A stretch of DNA of 64,000 nt from Marinoscillum sp. 108 (GCF_902506655.1 NZ_LR734817.1:213667-277666); one strand, 5' to 3'; positions 26,311 through 34,071 are shown, counted from the first letter of the stretch. Notes: a model not told the origin generated them from the letters alone. Program-made: numbers and translations.

Positions 26311-26318
26311 CAAAGTTA
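26311..26318 (-). promoter_or_regulatory. Candidate -7 box of the DUF488 operon
   Basis: On the minus strand TAACTTTG, a full match to the Bacteroidota -7 consensus TAnnTTTG, ends 4 bases before the ATG at 26306. Transcription would begin at or beside the start codon, giving a leaderless mRNA. The nearest TTG (26333-26335) is only 14 bases upstream, so the -33 element is unclear. Confidence 0.45.
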
Positions 26319-26493
26319 AGAAATAGCCATACCAACTACTATAGGATTACTTAATTCGGTTAGTATCATGGTTCTGCGTCACGCCATAAAACCTAACATC
26401 TAGACGCATAGAACAACCTCCACATACCCAAGCTAGCCATATAACCATTACAAGTCAAGCATTATTTTCCGCTATGTGCGGAATCCTTTCCGA

Positions 26494-26524
26494 ATCCTCC
26501 GGGGTTTTGAAAACCCTGGAGGAT
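26494..26524. repeat. 31-bp near-perfect palindrome
   Basis: ATCCTCC-G-GGGTTTT, one base, AAAACCC-T-GGAGGAT: two 15-base arms with a single G-T pair. It would fold into a strong hairpin in RNA or a cruciform in DNA. No T-tract follows, so it is an intergenic palindromic repeat rather than a terminator. Confidence 0.7.
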
Positions 26525-26693
26525 GCCAGATGTAAACTTTGGTGCGCTGGCGCGCTGCGCCTTCCCGGGTTTCCCTGCAGGGTTTGGAGCCCGTCCTGCG
26601 TCGTTGATGATGAGTCCTGCGAAATAATATTTCGTCCTGCGGGAGAAGGGCCTCTCCCTGCGGAATTTTATTTCGTCCCTCAGCATCTTTTTT

Positions 26694-26749
26694 ACCCTTC
26701 CTGCATGACTTATGACCCTTCCTGCGCGACTTATGACCTCCTGCAGCAC
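26694..26749. repeat. Short tandem repeat, 21-bp unit
   Basis: ACCCTTCCTGCATGACTTAT then G (26694-26714) is repeated as the same 21 bases with two changes (26715-26735), followed by a partial third unit ACC-TCCTGCAGCAC. Related TCCTGC words recur upstream to about 26610, suggesting an older, decayed array. Confidence 0.65.
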
Positions 26750-26823
26750 TTTTCCACGAGGGAGTTTATGCACCGTCTTCCCATCTACGAAGGTGAGTCT
26801 ATCGAACCATCAGGTAGGTTGAT

Positions 26824-26982
26824 GGCATTGTCTTACTCTTCGACGGAGCTCAGAGGGACAATGCCGAGCTCGAAATAACAATGCCGAGATCAGATAACAA
26901 CACCGGGCTCAGCGTAACAATGCCCAGCGCCACGTCGATTGAAAAGGTCATGCTGAGCTCCGTCGAAGCATCAGACATTTTC
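26824..26982. repeat. MITE-like element, copy 1
   Basis: A block of about 159 bases with perfect 16-bp inverted repeats, CTTCGACGGAGCTCAG (26838-26853) and its complement CTGAGCTCCGTCGAAG (26953-26968). Between them are about four degenerate units of roughly 20 bases built on ACAATGCCGAGCTC. A second copy lies at 27762-27900 in the same orientation. It has no coding capacity of its own. Related 'GAGCTCCGTCGAAGCATCAGA' type repeats are common between genes in Bacteroidota (recollection). Confidence 0.75.
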
Positions 26983-27017
26983 TGGGAAGCCCTCTTTTAT
27001 CCACCCAGGAGAAGAGG

Positions 27018-27359
27018 TTATGAAGCCTTTATGAGCTCCAGAATGTCATCAGATTCTGAACCTAAATAATGGGTGATCCTCAGTATGTTGCTAATGATGA
27101 GTTCGGAAATGTTCTTGGTGGTAAGATTACCAGTATTCAGGTAAATAACCTTTGGAGGTGCTCCGTGCATGGCATTGAGGTCCACAAAATCTGAGTCAAA
27201 AGTCACTATGGCAAAATGATTGTCCCGGGCATATTGAAAGATCTCAAAATCAGATGAATTTTCTAATCCAACAAATCTCACCTGCTGGCAATTTGAAAAC
27301 TCTGGAGGGAGCGCCCTAAGAATTCTGGGTGAAATGTTCTGATCAAATAATAAGGTCAC
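27018..27359 (-). CDS. DUF5615 PIN-like toxin
   Basis: A 113-residue protein of the DUF5615/Mut7-C-like PIN group. 'LLFDQNISPRIL' at the N-terminus and 'IVTFDSDFVDL' in the middle carry the acidic residues of the nuclease site. These proteins are usually the toxin partner of DUF433 antitoxins and are predicted RNases. The start overlaps the DUF433 stop by 4 bases. The pair sits between two copies of the MITE-like repeat. Confidence 0.87.
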   Translation of the reverse strand: MTLLFDQNISPRILRALPPEFSNCQQVRFVGLENSSDFEIFQYARDNHFAIVTFDSDFVDLNAMHGAPPKVIYLNTGNLTTKNISELIISNILRITHYLGSESDDILELIKAS

Positions 27360-27577
27360 TGAACTGAAATTAGTCTCCTTTCCTTATCGGCGGCATAAGC
27401 CAGGCAAGCGTCAATCATTTCGTCAGTCAATTCTTCGAAATCAGATTTGATGTCTTCACGGCTCATTCCGTTCGACAGCCAGTTCAACACATCATAAACC
27501 GAAATTCTGGTTCCTATAATGCAGGGCTTCCCAAATCGTTTGTCCGCTCGGATTTCCAAAAACTGTCTATAATCCAT
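27356..27577 (-). CDS. DUF433 antitoxin
   Basis: A 73-residue DUF433 protein. 'RFGKPCIIGTRISVYDVLNW', followed by 'LSNGMSREDIKSDFEELT' and 'MIDACLAYAAD', is the complete family pattern with a helix-turn-helix-like core. It is predicted to bind the PIN-like protein encoded next and to repress the operon. The antitoxin-first order and 4-base overlap are standard. Confidence 0.88.
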   Translation of the reverse strand: MDYRQFLEIRADKRFGKPCIIGTRISVYDVLNWLSNGMSREDIKSDFEELTDEMIDACLAYAADKERRLISVQ

Positions 27578-27698
27578 AGGTTAAATATACATCATTTGCT
27601 CAAGTCGATTGTAAGCATGTAAACCGAATGTTTAGTGCAAAGTTTCATCAATCGAGCCCTAGAGGGCGTTGATGAAGGCACTTCCATTGAGTTATGTC

Positions 27699-27718
27699 AT
27701 TCCCGCGCAGGCGGGAAT
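27699..27718. repeat. Palindromic intergenic repeat
   Basis: ATTCCCGC-GCAG-GCGGGAAT, a perfect 8-bp inverted repeat within GTCATTCCCGCGCAGGCGGG. This type of word is a common dispersed repeat in many bacterial genomes (recollection). It lies with the second MITE-like copy in the 351 bases between the antitoxin and the TPM gene; nothing else is recognised there. Confidence 0.65.
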
Positions 27719-27761
27719 CTCATCTGGTGAATGGCTTTCGGTAAGATGGGGCGATTGTATA

Positions 27762-27900
27762 GGCATTGTCTTACTCTTCGATGGAGCTAAGTGTGATAAT
27801 GCCAAGATCAGATAACAATGCCGGGCTCAGCGTGACAATGCCCAGCGCCACGTCGATTGAAAATGTCATGCTGAGCTCCGTCGAAGCATCAGACATTTTC
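27762..27900. repeat. MITE-like element, copy 2
   Basis: The second copy of the repeat at 26824-26982, in the same orientation and about 20 bases shorter because one internal unit is missing. The left inverted repeat is CTTCGATGGAGCTAAG (27776-27791, two changes), the right one CTGAGCTCCGTCGAAG (27871-27886, unchanged). The two copies bracket the DUF433/DUF5615 operon. Confidence 0.75.
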
Positions 27901-27928
27901 ACCACTGAAATAAGAAGATTTAGTTTGG

Positions 27929-28582
27929 TCAGTCCTCTATCCTCAGTCCATCATCCAACTCATTGGTGTCGGTAGACTTTCGGACAAAACCATTTTTGAG
28001 GAGCAATTCCTTACAAATACCGATGGCTTTCACCAATCCTTCCCCAATTTGGTTGGCCTTCACGCCCATGACCACCTCGTCCACCACCGTCTGCCAGTCG
28101 GCGGTCTGTACTTTTCGGCTGATGCCCTCATCACCCAGTACCAGCACCATGTGCTCCTGGCGGCTCACGAATATCAGTATCCCCACCCGCTCCTCTGTTT
28201 CAAACACTTTTTCATTCAAAAATGCCTCCAGCGCCCTTTGGCGGACCCGCTGGGCCTGTCGCTCCTTAGGTATGATCCAGCGCTTGGCCTGGGGAAAGAG
28301 AAGGGGAAACAAAAAGCCAATCACCAAAGCCACAAAAGCCACGATGGCCACCTCCATGGGGGTGATGCGAAACGGCAGCATCCATGTGTAGGAAAGTACG
28401 CCTACCAGCACCAGGGTGAACCCGGACAGCAAAGTACTCACGTACCACGAAGCTTCGGCATAGTCATCACTTGATCCCACAAAATAGGGCACTATCTCCC
28501 CACAGGAGACCGTTTCCAGCTCTTTCACGGCCTGCTCTACCTGCTGCTTTTCTGATTCTGTAAAAGTATATTTCTTAGCCAT
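27929..28582 (-). CDS. TPM-domain membrane protein
   Basis: A 217-residue protein with a TPM (TLP18.3/Psb32/MOLO-1) type domain split by two membrane helices: 'LSGFTLVLVGVLSYTWMLPF' and 'VAIVAFVALVIGFLFPLLF'. After these come 'VFETEERVGILIFVSRQEHM', 'VLVLGDEGISRKV' and 'GEGLVKAIGICKELLL', the usual TPM C-terminal part. It follows another TPM gene by 15 bases and forms the usual companion set with LemA. The biochemical role of this set is unknown. Confidence 0.85.
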   Translation of the reverse strand: MAKKYTFTESEKQQVEQAVKELETVSCGEIVPYFVGSSDDYAEASWYVSTLLSGFTLVLVGVLSYTWMLPFRITPMEVAIVAFVALVIGFLFPLLFPQAKRWIIPKERQAQRVRQRALEAFLNEKVFETEERVGILIFVSRQEHMVLVLGDEGISRKVQTADWQTVVDEVVMGVKANQIGEGLVKAIGICKELLLKNGFVRKSTDTNELDDGLRIED

Positions 28583-28597
28583 TGTTCTGTTTTAATA

Positions 28598-29473
28598 TTA
28601 CCACCCACCAGAAGCACCACCGCCACCGAAACCTCCACCACCACCGGAGAACCCGCCAAAGCCGCCGCCTCCACCAGAGTAGCCTCCGCCACCGAAGCCT
28701 CCGCCCCAGTACATACCTCCGCCACCACGACCCCCTCTGCCACCATTGGACGGTACGCTCATGAAGATAGCCACGATGATGGCGATGAATATCCCTGCCG
28801 CCAGCCCGATGAGGAGCCAGCCAAGAATAAACACAATCACCGCGCTCAGGCCAGTGGCTTTGCCTTTACCCAGTTTTTTGGTCAGTACAGCTTTGAGTAT
28901 TCCGGTGAAAATGAAGCCTAAGACCAGCACGGGAAGCACCCAGCTTTTGGACGAGGTGCTATTGGTGGATCGCTGCTTCACTGCCGGAGGCAGTTCCTCA
29001 CCCATGATGGCACTGATCACTACATCCACACCACTGTCGATCCCTTTATAAAAATGCCCGGACCGAAACTCCGGTGTAATGACGTTGGTAATGATGCGCT
29101 TGGAAAGTGCATCCGTAAGCGCTCCCTCCAGACCATAGCCCACCTCTATCCGCATTTTTCTGTCAGTCATGGCAAAGAGCATGATCACGCCATCATCTGC
29201 GCCCTGTCTTCCTATTTTCCACGCCTCTCCCAGGCGAATGCTGTATTGCTCGATGGTCTCCTCACCTGTGGTGGGGATCAGCACCACCACTACCTGGCTG
29301 CCTTTGGTGTTTTCATAGTTCAAAAGCTTCTGCTCCAGGCTATTCTGCTCAGCCGGGGTGAGCGTGCCCGTAAGGTCCGTCACTCGCCGGGTCAGGTCCG
29401 GCAGGGCTACATCCTGTGACCATGCACCCAATGAAAGAAAAATAAATAGAGGTATCAGTATCCGAATTTTCAC
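28598..29473 (-). CDS. Exported TPM-domain protein with glycine-rich tail
   Basis: A 291-residue protein: a signal peptide ('LFIFLSLGAWSQ'), a TPM domain (about 25-165, with 'RVTDLTGTLTPAEQNSLEQK', 'GADDGVIMLFAMTDRKMRIE' and 'GYGLEGALTD'), two membrane helices (about 180-240), and a tail made largely of glycine, Phe, Tyr and Ser, ending 'GGGASGGW'. This is the standard layout of the YgcG-like family. The first codon is GTG. It is co-transcribed with the shorter TPM gene and divergent from lemA, with 65 bases between starts. It is probably an inner-membrane protein with the TPM domain in the periplasm. Confidence 0.9.
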   Translation of the reverse strand: MKIRILIPLFIFLSLGAWSQDVALPDLTRRVTDLTGTLTPAEQNSLEQKLLNYENTKGSQVVVVLIPTTGEETIEQYSIRLGEAWKIGRQGADDGVIMLFAMTDRKMRIEVGYGLEGALTDALSKRIITNVITPEFRSGHFYKGIDSGVDVVISAIMGEELPPAVKQRSTNSTSSKSWVLPVLVLGFIFTGILKAVLTKKLGKGKATGLSAVIVFILGWLLIGLAAGIFIAIIVAIFMSVPSNGGRGGRGGGGMYWGGGFGGGGYSGGGGGFGGFSGGGGGFGGGGASGGW

Positions 29474-29538
29474 AATGTCGTTTGTTCTCTTATCCTTGTA
29501 ACTTAGTCAACACAATTCAAAAATTAAATTGAAACACC

Positions 29539-30129
29539 ATGAATAAAAAATGGATAACCATTATCGTCATCATTGTGGCGGTTTTTCTCGTCTACAACTT
29601 CTTTTCCGGTAAGTACAACTCCATGGTCACCAAAGAAGAGGCTGTCAATACTGAGTGGTCCAATGTGGAAACCCAATATCAGCGTCGAAGTGATCTCATC
29701 CCCAACTTGGTCAATACTGTAAAGGGATTTGCTCAACAGGAGCAGGATGTGCTCATAGGTGTGACGGAAGCCCGATCAAAAGCCTCCAGCATTAACCTGG
29801 ATGCCAACAATCTTACTGCGGAAAACATGCAACAGTTTCAGGCAGCTCAGGGTCAGCTAAATTCTGCACTCTCCAGACTGCTGGTCACCGTGGAGAAATA
29901 CCCCGACCTGAAGTCTAATCAGAACTTTCTGGAGCTGCAAGCACAGCTGGAAGGTACAGAAAACCGTATAGCCGTAGCCAGAAAAAGGTTTAATGAAACC
30001 GCTCAGGACTACAACACATTTATCCGGGTGTTTCCCAATAATTTCATTTCGGGCTGGGCAGGCTTTGAGCGCAAGGCACTGTTTGCCGCCGATGAGGGTG
30101 CCGAAAAAGCGCCTGAGGTACAGTTTTAA
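29539..30129 (+). CDS. lemA: LemA family protein
   Basis: A 196-residue LemA protein: one N-terminal membrane helix ('WITIIVIIVAVFLVYNFFSG'), then a helical domain with 'EEAVNTEWSNVETQYQRRSD', 'LIPNLVNTVKGFAQQE', 'LSRLLVTVEKYPDLKSNQNF' and 'ENRIAVARKRFNETAQDYN'. The family is widespread and often beside TPM genes, and its function is unknown. Here it is divergent from the TPM pair rather than in one operon with it. Confidence 0.93.
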   Translation: MNKKWITIIVIIVAVFLVYNFFSGKYNSMVTKEEAVNTEWSNVETQYQRRSDLIPNLVNTVKGFAQQEQDVLIGVTEARSKASSINLDANNLTAENMQQFQAAQGQLNSALSRLLVTVEKYPDLKSNQNFLELQAQLEGTENRIAVARKRFNETAQDYNTFIRVFPNNFISGWAGFERKALFAADEGAEKAPEVQF

Positions 30130-30142
30130 GGTCTATTGCATT

Positions 30143-30181
30143 GAGCTCGGGTGGTTTCATGATCAACCGGGCTCTTCTTTT
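30143..30181 (+). terminator. Probable terminator after lemA
   Basis: An imperfect stem (GAGCTCGGGTGGTT / AACCGGGCTC, loop TCATGATC) is followed by TTCTTTT, 13 bases after the lemA stop. The bulge weakens the call. Confidence 0.5.
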
Positions 30182-30210
30182 GACCAAATCAAATATCTAT
30201 CTTTGAATCC

Positions 30211-30510
30211 ATGAGAGTCTCAAATTCGGATATTACTCACATCAAAAAAACCGCCAAATCCATTTATGGTAATTCCTGCGAGGTATACCTCTTTGGATCC
30301 AGGGTCTCCAATGATACGAAAGGTGGTGATCTGGATTTACTAATCCGAACGAACGATCCCACACAGCTCCTCACAAAAAAACTCACCTTTAAAGCCAGAG
30401 TCAAACAATTAATAGGAGATCAGAAAATTGATGTAATCGTGAGATCGGCGAGTGCACCCGATGAGCAAGACCATATTTATCAGGAAGCGTTAAAAGGACA
30501 ACTGCTATGA
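30211..30510 (+). CDS. MNT-type nucleotidyltransferase (antitoxin-like)
   Basis: A 99-residue minimal nucleotidyltransferase. 'VYLFGSRVSNDTKGGDLDLL' is the GS-x10-D-x-D catalytic signature, and a later Asp in 'KIDVIVRS' could be the third metal ligand. MNT proteins pair with HEPN/HepT-like partners; in MntA-HepT systems the MNT protein AMPylates and blocks the RNase partner (family knowledge). The next reading frame, overlapping by 4 bases, is the start of such a partner but stops after 39 codons, so this enzyme now seems to lack an intact cognate partner. Confidence 0.85.
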   Translation: MRVSNSDITHIKKTAKSIYGNSCEVYLFGSRVSNDTKGGDLDLLIRTNDPTQLLTKKLTFKARVKQLIGDQKIDVIVRSASAPDEQDHIYQEALKGQLL

Positions 30511-30626
30511 AAGACTGGCAAATGAGATTCAACGCTGCAAGAAAAGAGTCTGAGTTGCACTTTCATCATCTTGATCATGCGCTTCAACGAACCTCCAGCA
30601 TTTATCCTCTGAGTGAGGAAAGGTGA
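30507..30626 (+). pseudogene. Truncated HepT-like partner of the MNT gene
   Basis: A 39-codon frame starts at ATG 30507, overlapping the MNT stop (ATGA). Its sequence 'MKDWQMRFNAARKESELHFH' and 'HLDHALQRTSSIYPLSEE' looks like the first part of the roughly 150-residue helical partners normally found after this kind of MNT gene. A TGA ends it, and the sequence up to hslV does not continue the family in any frame I read. The 3' part appears deleted rather than frameshifted. A naturally tiny protein is possible but less likely. Confidence 0.55.
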
Positions 30627-30683
30627 GCGTTGAAAGAGAAGCAACCTAACCTGTCGTCAGACTGCTCCTCCCCTTCCTCATAT

Positions 30684-31229
30684 TTACTTCACCGTCTCCA
30701 CCACCAGGTTGTGGTTGGTGTAAATACAGATATCTGCGGCTATGCCCAGGCTCTCACGCACCATTTCCTCGGCCGTCATATCAGGAGCATGACGCTTCAG
30801 TGCGATGGCCGCAGCACGGGCATACATACTGCCTGAGCCAATAGAAGCTATGTCGTCATCAGGCTCCAGCACATCGCCAGTGCCAGAGATCACCAGTATC
30901 TCCCCTTTGTCCACCACGATCATCATGGCCTCCAACCTCCTGAGGTAGCGGTCGGTGCGCCAGTCTTTGGCCAACTCCACCGCGGCACGTTTCATATTGC
31001 CGGTATAGGTAGCCAGTTTCTCTTCCAGGCGCTCCAGTAGGGTGAAGGCATCGGCTGTAGACCCTGCAAAACCGGTAATGATCTTACCATCCTGCAGTTT
31101 GCGAATCTTCTTCACGTTGCTTTTTGCCACTGTGTTGCCCATTGTGGCCTGGCCATCTGCCCCTATGGCTACCTGACCATTGTGCTTGATGGCCACCACC
31201 GTGGTAGATCTTATTTTTACTTTTCCCAT
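30684..31229 (-). CDS. hslV: HslV peptidase subunit (ClpQ)
   Basis: A 181-residue HslV. '[20 protein letters not shown]' and 'ATMGNTVAK' are the N-terminal proteasome-like signature, and '[20 protein letters not shown]' and '[11 protein letters not shown]' follow. The nucleophile Thr should be Thr9, so an 8-residue propeptide must be removed, unlike E. coli, where only Met is cleaved. It forms the proteolytic double ring that works with the HslU ATPase. No hslU is beside it: the neighbours are the MNT remnant and pdhC. Confidence 0.95.
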   Translation of the reverse strand: MGKVKIRSTTVVAIKHNGQVAIGADGQATMGNTVAKSNVKKIRKLQDGKIITGFAGSTADAFTLLERLEEKLATYTGNMKRAAVELAKDWRTDRYLRRLEAMMIVVDKGEILVISGTGDVLEPDDDIASIGSGSMYARAAAIALKRHAPDMTAEEMVRESLGIAADICIYTNHNLVVETVK

Positions 31230-31249
31230 GTTATATCGCTTATTCTATA

Positions 31250-31281
31250 ATAAAAATGTCCCGTCATTGCATAACGGGACA
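31250..31281 (-). terminator. Terminator after pdhC
   Basis: TGTCCCGT (31257-31264) and ACGGGACA (31274-31281) form an 8-bp stem with a 9-base loop, followed on the minus strand by TTTTTATTA. It lies 27 bases past the pdhC stop and before hslV, so hslV has a separate promoter. Confidence 0.8.
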
Positions 31282-31307
31282 TCTCTTTATATGGTTTGTC
31301 TGATTCC

Positions 31308-32945
31308 TTAAATCAAAATTCTCACAGGGTCCTCCAGCAATCCTTTGAGTGTTTTGAGGAAGGCTGCACCTACGGCTCCATCCACAGCTCTGTGATCGCA
31401 CGAAAGGGTCACTTTCATCACGTTGCCGGGCTTCATTTCGCCATTCTTCACTATCACGGTCTCCTTGATACCACCAACTGCCAGGATACAAGCATCCGGT
31501 GGGTTGACAATCGCAGTAAAGTCCTCTACACCAAACATTCCAAGATTGGAAATAGTAAATGTATTGCCCGTGTAGTCGTCTGGAGTCAGTTGTTTGTTTT
31601 TTGCCTTCTGGCTAAAGTCTTTCACTTCTGCAGAAATGTGCGAAAGAGACTTGTTATCCGCAAAGCGAATCACCGGCACGATCAATCCCTCTGGCAGGGC
31701 CATGGCCACACCTATATGGATGTGAGAATGCTTCTTCATTACATCTCCGTGCCAGCTCACATTCACATCAGGATGCTGACGCAATGCTGCAGCAGTGGCC
31801 TTCACCACCATATCGTTAAAGGAGAGCTTCACCGGGGACATCTCGTTCATGCTGGCCCGTGCCGCTATCGCCTTGTCCATGTTGATCTCCATGGTGATGT
31901 AGAAGTGTGGCGCCGTGAATTTGCTTTCAGACAATCGCTTCGCGATGGTCTTGCGCATCTGAGTCACTTTCACATCTACCGAGTGTTCTTCACCCACTAC
32001 AGAAGGAATACTGAATGCCGGGGCTTCTGCCGCCTTTGCTTCCGCCTTGGGAGCTGCCTGCGAAGGCTTAAAGTCCTCTACATCCTTCTTCACAATCCTG
32101 CCACCGTCACCTGATCCGGCAATCTGACCAAGATCATATCCTTTTTCCTGGGCTATTTTCTTTGCCAAAGGAGATGCCTTCAGTCTTCCATTGCTGGAGC
32201 TGGATGGCGTATCTGCCACAGCTTTCGCTTCAGGCGCAGCGCTGGCGGCTGATACACTTTCTTCCTTTGGTTTATCTTCTGTTTTGGCTGGAGCGGCTCC
32301 ACCAGCTGCTTCAGCTTTCAATAGTGTTTTCCAGTCGGCACCCGCTTCTCCTATGATGGCAATCACACCATCGATCGGCACAGATCCGCCATCTTCTATT
32401 GCTATATGAAGGAGAGTTCCGTCCTCATAAGCCTCCAGTTCCATGGTGGCTTTGTCGGTTTCCACCTCAGCCAGCACATCACCTGCCTCTACTTGATCAC
32501 CTTCTTTCTTGATCCATGCAGAGATTACACCCTCTTCCATGGTATCACTCATCTTGGGCATGCGGATCACTGTAGCTTTAATCCCAGAAGTATCCACTGC
32601 CTCCGCCTTTGCCGTGGCTGGTGCGTCTACAGCTTCCTCCTTCTTTTCAGAAGCGCCATTGGATCCACCACTTTCAATGTCCTTGAGCAACCCGGAGATA
32701 TCTTCACCTTTCTCGCCGATGATGGCAATCACTCCATCCACAGCCACAGATTCCTGCTCCTTTATGCCTATATATAAAAGCACTCCATCCTGATAGGACT
32801 CCAACTCCATAGTGGCCTTATCGGTCTCCACTTCTGCCAGCACATCCCCAGAAGACACTTCATCACCCTCTTTTTTTATCCATGATGCGATGACGCCCTC
32901 TTCCATGGTGTCACTCATCTTTGGCATTCTGATTACTTCAGCCAT
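31308..32945 (-). CDS. pdhC: Pyruvate dehydrogenase E2 (dihydrolipoamide acetyltransferase)
   Basis: A 545-residue E2 subunit with two lipoyl domains (about 1-80 and 125-205), each with the lipoylated Lys in 'EVETDKATMELE'. The two are very alike ('RMPKMSDTMEEGVI' in both), a clear internal duplication. Ala/Pro-rich linkers follow, then a peripheral-subunit-binding domain ('ASPLAKKIAQEKGYDLGQIA', about 255-290) and the catalytic domain (about 320-545) ending with 'DHRAVDGAVGAAF'. It transfers the acetyl group to CoA at the core of the pyruvate dehydrogenase complex. E1 and E3 genes are not adjacent. The promoter matches the Bacteroidota consensus well. Confidence 0.95.
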   Translation of the reverse strand: MAEVIRMPKMSDTMEEGVIASWIKKEGDEVSSGDVLAEVETDKATMELESYQDGVLLYIGIKEQESVAVDGVIAIIGEKGEDISGLLKDIESGGSNGASEKKEEAVDAPATAKAEAVDTSGIKATVIRMPKMSDTMEEGVISAWIKKEGDQVEAGDVLAEVETDKATMELEAYEDGTLLHIAIEDGGSVPIDGVIAIIGEAGADWKTLLKAEAAGGAAPAKTEDKPKEESVSAASAAPEAKAVADTPSSSSNGRLKASPLAKKIAQEKGYDLGQIAGSGDGGRIVKKDVEDFKPSQAAPKAEAKAAEAPAFSIPSVVGEEHSVDVKVTQMRKTIAKRLSESKFTAPHFYITMEINMDKAIAARASMNEMSPVKLSFNDMVVKATAAALRQHPDVNVSWHGDVMKKHSHIHIGVAMALPEGLIVPVIRFADNKSLSHISAEVKDFSQKAKNKQLTPDDYTGNTFTISNLGMFGVEDFTAIVNPPDACILAVGGIKETVIVKNGEMKPGNVMKVTLSCDHRAVDGAVGAAFLKTLKGLLEDPVRILI

Positions 32946-32980
32946 TTTATCCGCATTATTTATATCTTATCAAACAATTC

Positions 32981-33010
32981 CAAAGTTAATCCATGTCGGT
33001 TTTTCTCCAA
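32981..33010 (-). promoter_or_regulatory. pdhC promoter, Bacteroidota consensus
   Basis: On the minus strand TTG (33008-33010), a 19-base spacer and TAACTTTG (32981-32988) match the Bacteroidota -33 and -7 boxes. The leader to the pdhC ATG at 32945 would be about 30 nt, with no Shine-Dalgarno sequence. This is the clearest promoter I found in the window. Confidence 0.7.
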
Positions 33011-33082
33011 CATCTTTAATCCTTTAATTTGGATATTATAACAAATTGGAAAAATAGGGACTTCTTTTTTTAAAAATTTCAA

Positions 33083-34039
33083 ATGCCAGCGAAAGACAAC
33101 TTTGACTATACCCGGCCCAAACGATTCTTCTCTTCGCACCTGGAAACCATCTATCCGGCGCTTTTCAGAAAAGTAAAAAAAGTGGCTCCGGCGACCCATC
33201 AAAGAGTGGATACTCCCGATGGTGACTTTCTGGACCTGGACTGGCGAAAGCAGGGTTGTTCCCGACTGGTTATTATCCAGCATGGACTGGAAGGCAGCTC
33301 CGACAGGCCCTATATGCTGGGGATGGCCAAGTGCTTCTTTGAAAACGGCTATGATGTGCTCACCTGGAACTTCCGGGGATGTAGTGGTGAAATGAACCGA
33401 ACTGCCCGCTTTTACCACAGCGGAGCCACAGAAGACCTGGATAGCGTGGTACAAGCCGCCCTACCCGATTATGAGGACATTAGTCTGGTGGGCTTTAGCC
33501 TGGGTGGCAACCTGACCCTCAAATACCTCGGTGAGGCCTCTCGATATCCACAGGTCAGGCGTGGTGTAGCCATCTCTGCTCCCCTGGACCTGGATGCGGG
33601 GGTTGACAAACTGCATACTGCCAATGGGCTCATTTATGAAAAGCGCTTTCTCCGAAACCTCAAAAAGAAAATACGCGAAAAGGCCTTTCTGATGCCCGAT
33701 CAAATCGATGTGGACAAACTGAGGCAGGTAAAAACCCTCAGAGACTTTGACGATCACTATACTGCTCCGCTTCATGGCTTTCAGGATGCCACGGACTATT
33801 ACCGTCAGTGCAGTGCCAAATATTTCCTCAAGGGAATCAAAGTACCAACGCTCATTCTCAACTCCATCAATGACCCCCTGCTCAGTCAGGAAAGTGTGGA
33901 TCACGAGCTGACCGCCGACCTCCCACTGGTACATCTGGAAACCACCAAACATGGCGGTCATGTCGGCTTCTATCAAAAAAGCAGTCAACCCTACTTTTGG
34001 TCAGAGTGCCGTGCACTTGAATTTTGTCAGCAAAATTAG
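33083..34039 (+). CDS. YheT-family alpha/beta hydrolase
   Basis: A 318-residue alpha/beta hydrolase of the YheT/ABHD group. The nucleophile elbow is 'GFSLGGN' (Ser139), the oxyanion region 'IIQHGLEGSSDRPYM', and 'NFRGCSGEMNR' is typical of the subgroup. The acid is probably Asp in 'NSINDPLLS' and the base His in 'HGGHVGF'. There is no signal peptide. Substrates are not known; lipid or ester hydrolysis is likely. It is divergent from pdhC and 32 bases from the SRAP-like gene. Confidence 0.9.
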   Translation: MPAKDNFDYTRPKRFFSSHLETIYPALFRKVKKVAPATHQRVDTPDGDFLDLDWRKQGCSRLVIIQHGLEGSSDRPYMLGMAKCFFENGYDVLTWNFRGCSGEMNRTARFYHSGATEDLDSVVQAALPDYEDISLVGFSLGGNLTLKYLGEASRYPQVRRGVAISAPLDLDAGVDKLHTANGLIYEKRFLRNLKKKIREKAFLMPDQIDVDKLRQVKTLRDFDDHYTAPLHGFQDATDYYRQCSAKYFLKGIKVPTLILNSINDPLLSQESVDHELTADLPLVHLETTKHGGHVGFYQKSSQPYFWSECRALEFCQQN

Positions 34040-34071
34040 ATTTGCGTCCAAAGCATGCTATCTTTCCATCT

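Larger units (their letters stand above)
26319..27017. other. Non-coding repeat-rich stretch
   Basis: About 700 bases without a convincing gene. Open frames here translate into low-complexity repeat peptides ('MLSSVEAS'-like) and are not conserved-looking. The stretch is a mosaic of palindromes (26494-26524), short tandem CCTGC-containing repeats (26694-26749) and a MITE-like element (26824-26982). GAAATA-A-TATTTC and GGGAGA-N6-TCTCCC palindromes lie between about 26625 and 26660. Confidence 0.6.

Noticed and set aside
26462-26878. Overlapping open frames of 103 and 134 codons on opposite strands
   Set aside because: They run through palindromes and tandem repeats, translate into repeat-derived peptides and have no family resemblance.
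27766-27975. 69-codon frame beginning 'MSYSSMELSVIMPRS'
   Set aside because: It is a translation of the MITE-like repeat; the same peptide wording appears from the other copy at 26881-27069.
28582-28764. Plus-strand frame rich in His and Arg opposite the glycine-rich TPM tail
   Set aside because: It is the antisense of Gly codons (GGN), giving His/Arg/Ser runs, with no independent support.
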